Shown here piece after piece: positions 1 through 6,554 of a stretch of 27,198 bases of DNA. This DNA is from CAWJPY01 sp963844865 (GTDB lineage Bacteria; Acidobacteriota; Thermoanaerobaculia; Thermoanaerobaculales; Sulfomarinibacteraceae), in contig CAWJPY010000028.1 in assembly GCA_963844865.1 (NCBI GenBank), positions 1 to 27,198 on the forward strand, read 5' to 3'. Made by a program: the position numbers and the translations under genes. A model generated the notes under the pieces. The model saw only the letters and a program-made list of their open reading frames with translations. It did no database searches and was not told where the DNA came from. Each line of letters begins with the position of its first letter. Within the stretch, counting starts at the first letter, position 1.

Positions 1-325
1 GAATCTTCAACGCCTGCAGCCGCGCGATCCAGCGAGCGTCGTGGTTGTCGTCGGTGTACTTCATTTCGTTGTAGTTCGAAGCCTTGGTCGTGTTCACCAG
101 ACGGACGTCGTAGCCGGCCTCCTTGAGCCCGTCCACCAGCCAGTACCAGTTGTAGGTGGACTCGACGGCGATCGTGACGATGTCCTCCCGGTACGGCTCG
201 AGATAGGCCAGCACCGCTTTGAGATCGTTTCGAAGCCTCCGACAGCCGACACACTCCAGGTCTCGATTCAGGATCGCCACTACGTTGTTCGTTGAGTGCA
301 GGTCGATGCCACAGTACAGTTCCAT
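1..325 (-). CDS. IS110-family transposase, N-terminal part (runs off the left edge)
   Basis: Reading leftward from the ATG at 325 gives 108 residues starting MELYCGIDLHSTNNVVAIL and continuing past the window edge. This is the DEDD (RuvC-like) catalytic domain of IS110-family transposases. The first acidic residue is in GIDLHS (about residue 8), the glutamate is in the AVEST stretch (about 57) followed by YNWYWLVDGL, and the DDNHDARWIA block (about 94-103) carries the later acidic residues. The family moves DNA with an element-encoded bridge RNA and no terminal inverted repeats. A strong GGAGGAG ribosome binding site lies just upstream of the ATG, which supports this start. The serine-containing C-terminal domain is outside the window, so it is unknown whether the element is intact. 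Confidence 0.9.
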   Translation of the reverse strand, partial: MELYCGIDLHSTNNVVAILNRDLECVGCRRLRNDLKAVLAYLEPYREDIVTIAVESTYNWYWLVDGLKEAGYDVRLVNTTKASNYNEMKYTDDNHDARWIARLQALKI

Positions 326-327
326 CT

Positions 328-386
328 GGCTCCTCCCCCCTTCGTGGGTGTTGTTCACTCGAGCATCGTGCTCGAGTGGAGGAGCC
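328..386 (-). promoter_or_regulatory. Hairpin predicted to hide the IS110 transposase ribosome binding site
   Basis: Bases 328-335 (ggctcctc) are the reverse complement of 379-386 (gaggagcc). Between them is a perfect 10-bp inverted repeat, 356-365 against 369-378 (CACTCGAGCA arms, 3-nt loop). On the minus-strand transcript the upstream arm would pair with the GGAGGAG ribosome binding site of the transposase. Occluding a transposase start site in read-through transcripts is known in other IS families; here it is inferred from pairing alone. The same bases could instead belong to the bridge RNA region. Confidence 0.5.
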
Positions 387-400
387 TTCTATATGAGTCT

Positions 401-649
401 CAGAGGCGCGGAGCCCCCGCCCGCCCGGGACAGGGTCGGCCGCTTCAACTTTGCTGTCATCCTGAGGCCGACACTCGGTCCGCCGAGTGCGGGCGAAGGA
501 TCCCCTGAGAGAACCAGAGTCGCGGCTGGGGGAGGTGCCCACCGGAGGCAGGGGGCCCGCTCGCGCCTCCGGCGCTCGGGAGGGGGATGCTTCGACTCGC
601 CACGGCGCTCGGGCTCGGTGCCCGAGCGCCGCGCTCGCTCAGCATGACA
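401..649. repeat. Composite dispersed repeat, copy 1
   Basis: Bases 401-430 (CAGAGGCGCGGAGCCCCC, then CGCCC and CCCGGGA) recur at 3578-3607 with one mismatch. Bases 455-649 begin TGTCATCCTGAG and end CATGACA, so the ends are inverted. Inside are the landmarks GGATCCCC and GAACCAGAGTCG, shared with copies at 3676-3826 and, in part, 3837-3964. There is no convincing reading frame. The form is that of long imperfect-palindrome intergenic repeats; no function is known from the sequence. Confidence 0.7.
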
Positions 650-818
650 GCGCGTCGAGGTGTGACGACGAGGAGGAGATCGCCGCCGCTCGCTGACGCC
701 GATCGCGGTCGCTGAACGCTGCTCACTGCCGCTGGTTGCTGACGCCGACCACTGCCCCTGCTCACTGCCGCTGCCGCCGCGCGCGACGCGTGCCAGCGAA
801 TGCTCGCGAAGTCGATCA
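650..818. repeat. Low-complexity spacer with GCTCACTGCCGCT copies
   Basis: No gene is visible. The stretch is rich in CGCTGACGCCGA and CTCACTGCCGCT words. GCTCACTGCCGCT occurs at 721-733 and 760-772, and the same word makes up the tandem repeat on the other side of the four-helix-bundle gene (1321-1424), so that gene is flanked on both sides by related simple sequence. Confidence 0.5.
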
Positions 819-1172
819 TCAGCTCTTCGGGTTGAGAAGTCGCCACGTCATCGCCCGCACGCGATCGAACCCCTCGAGGACGTTCTGTGCGCCCGACGAG
901 TCGATGGCTCCCACACCAGCAAGGAGCCGCAGGTGGCTGTCCACCTCCTTGGCCGACCCATACGCGATTCGCCAGAAGTGCTGACGGTCCCGTCCGGTGC
1001 GACCGTGTCCTTCCGCGAGGTTCGCTGCGACCGAGCTGGCCGACCGGATCACCTGATCGCTCATGGACTTCAGGGGAGCCGGCACCTTCATCACGAGCTT
1101 GATCGCGGCGCCCGCGGCTTCCAGCGCTGTGCGGTGGGCGATGAGGCCGGTGTTGGCGTTGGCGTCGAGCAT
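819..1172 (-). CDS. Four-helix-bundle protein (TIGR02436 / S23-like family)
   Basis: The 117-residue protein starts MLDANANTGLIAHRTALEAA. It has the family hallmarks: the SDQVIRSASSVAANLAEGHGR segment (about residues 43-63), then an aromatic and acidic helix (FWRIAYGSAKEVDSHLRLL) and a terminal helix ending RLLNPKS. Relatives include proteins encoded by 23S rRNA intervening sequences and the accessory variability determinant (Avd) of diversity-generating retroelements, which form pentameric nucleic-acid-binding barrels. No reverse transcriptase or rRNA is present here, so the role is unknown. The ATG at 1172 is chosen because GGAGG sits 5 bases upstream; ATG 1193 and GTG 1205 are in frame but lack such a site. 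Downstream and upstream flanks carry related simple repeats. Confidence 0.85.
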   Translation of the reverse strand: MLDANANTGLIAHRTALEAAGAAIKLVMKVPAPLKSMSDQVIRSASSVAANLAEGHGRTGRDRQHFWRIAYGSAKEVDSHLRLLAGVGAIDSSGAQNVLEGFDRVRAMTWRLLNPKS

Positions 1173-1323
1173 GGTCACCTCCGGGTCGTTCATGCTTCCG
1201 CCCACAAGCCGGTGCGACAGCCCATGTCAGGGGTGGGGAAACACCGGGCCGCAGGCCCGGCTCCCTTGACATGGGCTGGCCACCGGCTATCCCTGCCGAC
1301 GAACGACCCGGAGGTGACCATGC
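1169..1323. repeat. Nested inverted repeat duplicating the start region of the four-helix-bundle gene
   Basis: Bases 1169-1191 and 1301-1323 are perfect 23-bp inverted copies containing the GGAGG site and ATG start. Nested inside are further matched arms: 1208-1214 with 1281-1287 (GCCGGTG/CACCGGC), 1218-1229 with 1267-1278 (CAGCCCATGTCA and its complement), and 1244-1250 with 1254-1260 (CCGGGCC/GGCCCGG, loop GCA). The result is a 155-bp interrupted palindrome that gives both strands a ribosome binding site and start codon. Confidence 0.85.
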
Positions 1324-1463
1324 CGCCGCTCACTGCCGCCGCTCACTGCCGCCGCTCACTGCCGCCGCTCACTGCCGCCGCTCACTGCCGCCGCTCACTG
1401 CCGCCGCTCACCGCCGCCGCTCACGGACGCTGGGACCTGCCTTCCCGCCCGTCTGCCACGTGA
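1320..1463 (+). CDS. Small repeat-encoded ORF (47 aa), possibly translated
   Basis: The plus-strand copy of the duplicated start region supplies GGAGG 5 bases before the ATG at 1320. The frame then enters the 13-bp minisatellite. Because 13 is not a multiple of 3, the protein repeat is 13 residues (PPLTAAAHCRRSL), present twice plus a partial unit, ending GRWDLPSRPSAT and a stop. No family is recognised. It may be a fortuitous ORF; the only positive evidence is the copied initiation site. Confidence 0.25.
   Translation: MPPLTAAAHCRRSLPPLTAAAHCRRSLPPLTAAAHGRWDLPSRPSAT
1321..1424. repeat. 13-bp tandem repeat, 8 units
   Basis: Seven perfect head-to-tail copies of TGCCGCCGCTCAC run from 1321 to 1411, followed by an eighth with one T-to-C change (1412-1424). 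The array starts inside the last bases of the inverted duplication. Such arrays are prone to copy-number change. Confidence 0.95.
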
Positions 1464-1505
1464 CGCCTCCCGAAGCGCGCCCACGATCGAGGCCTTCCCC
1501 GAGGT

Positions 1506-1583
1506 TGCCACCGCTGACACTTTCCCGACCGCAAGCGGTGCAGTACCGGTACGCGGTGCTGCGGGAAAGTGTCACCAGTGGCA
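1506..1583. repeat. Palindromic element with TGCCAC ends
   Basis: The arms TGACACTTTCCCG (1515-1527) and its exact complement (1562-1574) are extended by GCCAC (1507-1511) against GTGGC (1578-1582). The palindrome GTACCGGTAC lies in the centre (1543-1552). With the outer TGCCAC core it resembles the other REP-like elements of this window. It sits just upstream of the efflux operon. Confidence 0.7.
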
Positions 1584-1703
1584 CGCCCGAGGGAGGAGCT
1601 GTTCTCTCGAAGGCCGCTGGGACGTGAGAGCGACACGCGGACGCGGGAGCCACCGCCGGAGGGCCTGCTCATCCAAACGCAACCCCAAATCCTGAGGACA
1701 CCG

Positions 1704-1709
1704 TATAGA
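1704..1709 (+). promoter_or_regulatory. Possible -10 element for the efflux operon
   Basis: TATAGA ends 11 bases before the ATG at 1721, and no Shine-Dalgarno sequence is visible between them. A transcript starting about 7 bases downstream would be almost leaderless. The corresponding -35 region is poor, so confidence is low. Confidence 0.3.
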
Positions 1710-1720
1710 CTCTGCAAATC

Positions 1721-2854
1721 ATGAAGTGGCTCAAGTGGCTCATCGTGCTGGTGGTGGTGGCCGGCGCCGCCGTCGTCCTGCGCCTCACCGTCCTGGCCCC
1801 CAAGCCCGTGCGGGTGCGGGTGGCCACGGCGGAGCGCGGGGAGGTGGAGGAGACGGTCACCAACACCCGTGCCGGCACCGTGAAGGTCCGGCTCCGGGCC
1901 CGGCTCTCGCCCCAGATGGGCGGCCTGGTGGGGGCCCTGCCCCACCGTGAGGGCACCTGGGTGGCGTCCGGCGACCTCCTCCTCAAGCTGGACGACCGCG
2001 CCCAGCGGGCGCAGCTCGAGCTGGCCCGGCGCGACGTGGCCGCCGCCGATCAGAAGGCCGAGGAGGCCTGCCTGACCGCCGACCTGGCGGAGAAGGAGCT
2101 GACCCGCATGGGCGCTCTGCACCGCCAGGAGATTGCCAGCGACCAGGCCCTGGACATGTCCAGCACCGACCGCGACCGCTCGCGGGCGGGCTGTGCGGCG
2201 GCCCGGGCGGCGGTGGCCGAGGCCCACGCGGCGGTGGCGGTGGCCCAGGTGCAGCTCGACTTCACCGAGGTGCGCGCCCCCTTCCCGGGCACCGTGGCCG
2301 ACCTCACCACCGAGGTGGGGGAGTGGATCACCCCGGCGCCCCCGGGGGTGCCCATCCCGCCCGTCATAGACCTCCTCGACCCGGCGTCGGTGTACATCAG
2401 CGCCCCCATCGACGAGGTCGACGCGGAGAGGGTGGCGGTGGGTCAGGAGGCACGGATCGCGGTGGACTCGCGGCCGGACCAACGGTATGAGGCGAAGGTG
2501 GTGCGGGTCGCCCCCTACGTCCTCGACGTCCTGGAGCAGAACCGCACCGTGGAGGTGGAGGTGGAGCTGGCCGATGCGGCCCAGGCCGTCGGGATCCTGC
2601 CCGGCACCTCCGCCGACGTGGAGATCATCCTCCAGCGGCGGGCCGACACCTTGCGCATCCCCACCGCCGCGGTCTCCGACGATGACAACGTGCTGGTGCT
2701 CGCGGACGGCCGGCTCGATGAGCGCCAGATCAAGGTGGGCCTCCGCAACTGGCAGGTGGTGGAGGTCCTGGACGGCCTCCAGCCGGGCGAGCAGGTGGTG
2801 ACCTCGCGCCTCTCCACCGACATCCGCCCGGGGGTCCGCGCCGAGGCCAGGTGA
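1721..2854 (+). CDS. Periplasmic adaptor subunit (HlyD/MacA-like membrane fusion protein)
   Basis: The 377-residue protein has one N-terminal membrane anchor (about 4-23). A lipoyl/barrel-sandwich segment follows (about 60-90, RLSPQMGGLV to GDLLLKLDD), then an Ala/Glu-rich alpha-helical hairpin (about 90-180). The returning barrel half (VRAPFPGTVADLTTEVGEWI, about 183-203) and beta-barrel and membrane-proximal domains ending VVTSRLSTDIRPGV complete it. This order is typical of adaptors linking an inner-membrane transporter to an outer-membrane channel. The next three genes encode a MacB/FtsX-like ABC transporter, so it most likely works with them to export a peptide, lipid or drug. The stop is 3 bases from the next start. 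No outer-membrane channel gene is in the window. Confidence 0.9.
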   Translation: MKWLKWLIVLVVVAGAAVVLRLTVLAPKPVRVRVATAERGEVEETVTNTRAGTVKVRLRARLSPQMGGLVGALPHREGTWVASGDLLLKLDDRAQRAQLELARRDVAAADQKAEEACLTADLAEKELTRMGALHRQEIASDQALDMSSTDRDRSRAGCAAARAAVAEAHAAVAVAQVQLDFTEVRAPFPGTVADLTTEVGEWITPAPPGVPIPPVIDLLDPASVYISAPIDEVDAERVAVGQEARIAVDSRPDQRYEAKVVRVAPYVLDVLEQNRTVEVEVELADAAQAVGILPGTSADVEIILQRRADTLRIPTAAVSDDDNVLVLADGRLDERQIKVGLRNWQVVEVLDGLQPGEQVVTSRLSTDIRPGVRAEAR

Positions 2855-2857
2855 GCC

Positions 2858-3535
2858 GTGGCCGCCGTGATCGAGCTCGCAGACGTGTGGCGCACCTACC
2901 GGGTGGGCGACACCGAGGTCCACGCCCTGCGCGGCGTGGAGCTGGAGATCGCCGAGGGTGACTACCTGGCCGTCATCGGCCCCTCGGGCTCGGGCAAGTC
3001 CACCCTCCTCAACATCCTCGGCTGCCTGGACCGGCCCAGCCGTGGCCACTACGGCTTCCGCGGTCGCACGGTGGCCGAGCTCACCGACGGCGAGCGCACC
3101 AAGCTGCGCCAGCACCAGATCGGCTTCGTGTTCCAGTTCTTCCACCTTCTGGCGCGCCTGGACGCCCAGGGCAACGTGGAGCTGCCCATGCTGTTCGCCG
3201 GCGTCCCCCGCGCCGAGCGGCGGCGGCGGGGGGCCGAGGCCCTGGCGGCGGTGGGCCTCACCGACCGCGCCCACCACCGCCCGGACCAGCTCTCCGGCGG
3301 CCAGCGCCAGCGGGTGGCCATCGCCCGGGCCGTGGTCATGCGCCCCTCGCTCGTGCTCGCCGACGAGCCCACCGGCAACCTGGACCGCGCCGCCGCCACG
3401 GACGTGATGCACCTGCTCGACGACATGAACGGCGCCGGCCAGACCGTCGTCCTGGTGACCCACGACCCGGAGGTGGCGGCTCACGCCCGGCGCAGCGTGC
3501 GCATGGACGACGGCGCCATCGTGGAGCGCACGTGA
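2858..3535 (+). CDS. ABC transporter ATP-binding protein (MacB/LolD type)
   Basis: The 225-residue ATPase has a complete set of motifs: Walker A GPSGSGKST (41-49), Q-loop glutamine 93 in VFQFFHLL, signature LSGGQ (145-149), Walker B LVLADEP (about 165-171) and H-loop His202 in THDPE. Its length and the VHALRGVELEI and ILGCLDRPSRG segments fit the MacB/LolD/FtsE class, which power mechanotransmission rather than classical transport. It begins at GTG 2858, 3 bases after the adaptor stop, so the two are probably co-translated. The permeases that should follow directly are pushed 466 bases downstream by dispersed repeats. Confidence 0.92.
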   Translation: MAAVIELADVWRTYRVGDTEVHALRGVELEIAEGDYLAVIGPSGSGKSTLLNILGCLDRPSRGHYGFRGRTVAELTDGERTKLRQHQIGFVFQFFHLLARLDAQGNVELPMLFAGVPRAERRRRGAEALAAVGLTDRAHHRPDQLSGGQRQRVAIARAVVMRPSLVLADEPTGNLDRAAATDVMHLLDDMNGAGQTVVLVTHDPEVAAHARRSVRMDDGAIVERT

Positions 3536-4001
3536 GCGTCGCGGCCCGCGTGGTGGAGGGGGAGGGGATTCTCGGCGCAGAGGCGCGGAGCCCCCGCCCA
3601 CCCGGGAAGGGAGTAGGACACAACGCGAAGACGCTAAGGCGCGAAGGCGCAAAGCCGCCACCCGCCCTCACTTGCTGTCATCCTGAGCGAGCGGAGGTCC
3701 GCCGGAGCGAGTCGAAGGATCCCCCGACAGAACCAGAGTCGTGGCTGGGAGGCGTCCCACGGGCCTTCGGGGGATGGTTCGACTCGTCGCTCGCCGCGGA
3801 CGGCTCTCTCCTCGCTCACCATGACAGAACAAGTGGTGTCATTCCGAGCGAGTCGAAGGATCCCCCGATGTCCCCGGTGGGACGCTGTTCGGGTGCGGTC
3901 TTGGTTCTCTCGGGGGATTCTTCGCACGCCGCTCGGCCGACCGGGCGCCATGCTCAGAATGACAGCGCGACCGGATCGCCTGACCGGTTCGGAGCACGGG
4001 G
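3536..4001. repeat. Intra-operon spacer filled with dispersed repeats
   Basis: A composite repeat (3578-3826) shares its first 30 bases with 401-430 and its TGTCATCCTGAG...CATGACA block (3676-3826) with 455-649. A second block (3837-3964) also starts TGTCATTC and ends AATGACA, with GGATCCCCC opposite GGGGGATTC inside. Between the two parts is a run of CGCGAAGACGC and AAGGCGCGAAGGCGC (about 3623-3654), another common intergenic repeat type. No gene is supported here. The repeats separate the ATPase from its permeases. Confidence 0.75.
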
Positions 4002-5202
4002 ATGCGCCTGACTGACCTGATCGGCTTCGCCGTGGGGGCGCTGCGCGGGCACCGGCTGCGCACCACCCTGTCGGTGGCGGGCGTGGCCATCGGCATCTCG
4101 GCGGTGGTGGCGCTGACCGCCCTCGGCGAGGGCGCCCGCCGCTACGTCACCGGCGAGTTCATGTCCCTGGGCACCAACCTCCTCATCGTGGTCCCGGGCA
4201 AGACCGAGACCACGGGCACCATGCCCTTCGGCGGCACCACCCACGACCTCACCCTGGACGACTTCCAGGCCCTGGTGAACCGTCTGCCTCAGGTGGCGGC
4301 GGCGGCGCCCCTGGTCACCGCCACCGAGAACGTGCGCTACGGCGGTCGGCTGCGCGCCGTCCCCATCATCGGCACCACCGCCGAGCTGGAGCCGGTGCGG
4401 CGCCTCAAGATCTCCTCCGGGCGCTTCCTGTCGCCGGGGGACCCCGATCGCGGCGGCACCGAGGTGGTCCTGGGCCTGAAGGTGGCCAACGAGCTGTTCG
4501 CCACCGAGAACCCCCTCGGCCGCGTGCTGCGCATCGGCGACTGGCGCTTCCGGGTGGTGGGGGTGCTCGGCCCGCGCGGCCGCTCCCTGGGCTTCGACTT
4601 CGACGACGTGGTCATGATCCCGGTCGCGACCGCCATGCGCATGTTCAACCGCAACACCGCTCTTCCGCATCCTCATCGAGACCAACACCGCGGACGAGCT
4701 GGAGGGGGGCAAGGAGGCGGTGATCAAGCTGATGGCCGAGCGCCACCGCGAGGAGGACGTCACCGTCATCACCCAGGACGCGGTGGTGAGCACCTTCTCC
4801 TCCATCCTCGGGGTGCTCACCCTGGCCCTGGTGGGCATCGCCTCGGTGTCGTTGACCGTGGCCGGGGTGGGGATCATGAACGTGATGCTGGTGGCCGTGG
4901 CCGAGCGGCGGCGCGAGATCGGCCTCCTCAAGGCCCTGGGCGCCGGCACCGGCCAGGTGCTGGGCGTGTTCCTCACCGAGGCGGCGGTGCTGTCCACCTT
5001 CGGCGGCCTGGTGGGCCTGGGTCTGGGCTGGGCCGCGGTGCGGGTCTTCGTGGCCGTCTACCCCGCCTTCCCCGCCAGCCCGCCGGCCTGGGCGGTGGCT
5101 GCCTCCCTGGCCCTGGCGGTGGTGGTGGGCGTGGTCTTCGGCGTCCTGCCGGCGCGGCGGGCCGCCCGGCTCGACCCCGTCCAGGCCCTGGTGGGGCGGT
5201 GA
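4002..5202 (+). CDS. ABC transporter permease, MacB_PCD/FtsX type (frameshifted)
   Basis: The first frame (4002 to about 4662) encodes MRLTDLIGFAVGALRGH, a first membrane helix with GVAIGISAVVALTALGEGAR, and a MacB_PCD periplasmic domain ending VATAMRMFNRNT. The reading then continues in the +1 frame from 4663 (FRILIETNTADELEGG). It includes three more helices and the FtsX core (NVMLVAVAERRREIGLLKALGA), ending ARLDPVQALVGR with a stop at 5202. Joined, the protein is about 399 residues, normal for the family. The shift lies at 4660-4663, where relatives usually have a Ser-Leu-Phe-Arg run, so a net +1 change (one base gained or two or five lost) is likely. It may be a sequencing error or a real lesion; without joining, four-helix topology is lost. 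Confidence 0.85.
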
Positions 5203-5212
5203 GGGAGCGGGC

Positions 5213-6416
5213 GTGGACGCCGTAGACCTCTTCCGGTTCGTCGGCGGCGCCCTTCGGGGCCAGAAGCTGCGCTCCTTCCTGTCCGCCCTGGGGGTGGCCA
5301 TCGGCGTGGCGGCGGTGATCTTGCTGACCTCCCTGGGGGAGGGGACCCGCTCCTACATCGTCGGCCAGTTCACCCAGTTCGGGACCACCCTCATCGCCGT
5401 CAACCCGGGCAAGGTGAAGACCTTCGGCATCCCCGGCGTGCTCGGGGGCAGCACCAACAAGCTCACCATCGACGACGCCGAGGCCCTGCGCCGCATCCCC
5501 GGCGTGGACGAGGTGGTGCCGGTGGTGTTCGGGCCGGGCCGGGTGGAGGGCAACGGCCGCGGCCGCACCGTCATCCTCTACGGCGTCGGCTGGGAGGCGG
5601 CCAAGGCGTGGCGCTTCGGGGTCGCCCAGGGCAGCTTCCTGCCCCGCATGGACCCGCGCCGCCGCAGCTCCTACGCCGTCCTCGGCGCCAAGGTGGCCCA
5701 CGAGCTCTTCGGCGAGCAGTCGCCCCTGGGCCAGCGGGTGCGGGTGGGGGGCTGGTCGCTGCTGGTCATCGGCGTCATGGAGCCCAAGGGGCAGCTCCTG
5801 GGCTTCGACCTCGACGACGCCGCCTACCTGCCGGTGGCCACCGGCCTCGAGCTCTTCAACCTCGACGAGCTGCACGAGATCGACGTGGTGGCGGCGAGCA
5901 CCGAGGACATCCCCGACGTGGCCGCCGACATGACGCGCCTGCTCCAGGACCGGCACCGCGGCGAGGACGACTTCACCGTCACCACCCAGACCGAGATGAT
6001 GGAGAGCTTCGACCGCATCATCGGCATCATCACCATCGCCGTCTCCGGGATCGCCGGCATCTCCCTCCTGGTCGGGGCCATGGGCATCCTCTCCATCATG
6101 TGGATCTCGGTGGCCGAGCGCACCGGTGAGATCGGCACCCTGCGCGCCCTGGGCGTGGAGCGCTCCACCGTCCAGCGCCTCTTCCTCCTCGAGGCCGTCC
6201 TCCTCTCCACCGCCGGCGGCCTCATGGGCCTCGCCTCGGGCTTCGGCATCGCCGCCCTCCTGCGCGCCGCCGTCCCCGGCCTGCCCCTCGCCACTGCCCC
6301 CCACCGCCGTCGTCGCCGCCCTCGCCATGTCCCTCCTCGTGGGCATCGCCTCCGGCGTCATCCCCGCCCGCCGGGCCGCCTCCCTCGACCCCATCGAGGC
6401 CCTCCGCGCGGAGTAG
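5213..6416 (+). CDS. ABC transporter permease, MacB_PCD/FtsX type, second copy (frameshifted near the 3' end)
   Basis: It starts at GTG 5213 behind a GGGAG site, 10 bases after the first permease. The protein begins MDAVDLFRFVGGALRGQKLRS and has an N-terminal helix with the LLTSLGEGTR motif. A MacB_PCD domain follows, then the FtsX core (SIMWISVAERTGEIGTLRALGV). Near 6297-6302, a run of six C, the frame shifts by +1. The continuation in the new frame is PPTAVVAALAMSLLVGIASG, then VIPARRAASLDPIEALRAE and a stop at 6416, the expected last helix and tail. Joined length is about 400 residues. Its similarity to the upstream permease suggests tandem duplication and a heterodimeric transporter. The homopolymer position makes a sequencing error plausible. 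Confidence 0.85.
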
Positions 6417-6471
6417 GGGAGGGTGCTCTCCGAAGACAAACACCGCCGAGTTCGACACATGTTCGTTGCGC

Positions 6472-6497
6472 AACTACGGAACTACGGACCTGGCACC
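6472..6497. repeat. Solo terminal repeat, same family as the ends of the 13766-13966 element
   Basis: All 26 bases are identical to the right end of the 13766-13966 element (AACTACGGAACTACGG, then ACCTGGCACC). It lies between two convergent genes, and no partner end was found nearby. It is probably a remnant of a larger element. Confidence 0.8.
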
Positions 6498-6554
6498 CAT
6501 ACGGATTGCGGCGGGGAGGCCACGAGCCAGGATGACCGTACTGTGCCCCAGGGC

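Noticed and set aside
457..1272. Minus-strand frame of 271 codons over the repeat region
   Set aside because: It crosses repeats and the four-helix-bundle gene in another frame and has low-complexity composition, so it is not a gene.
1321..1424. Tandem array considered as CRISPR
   Set aside because: The 13-bp units are contiguous without spacers.
819..1424. Diversity-generating retroelement suggested by the Avd-like four-helix-bundle protein
   Set aside because: No reverse transcriptase, template repeat or variable repeat is present in the window.
1421..3661. Long minus-strand open frame of about 746 codons opposite the efflux genes
   Set aside because: It is rich in His, Gly and Ala with no family features and is the antisense shadow of the adaptor and ATPase genes, which have clear motifs.
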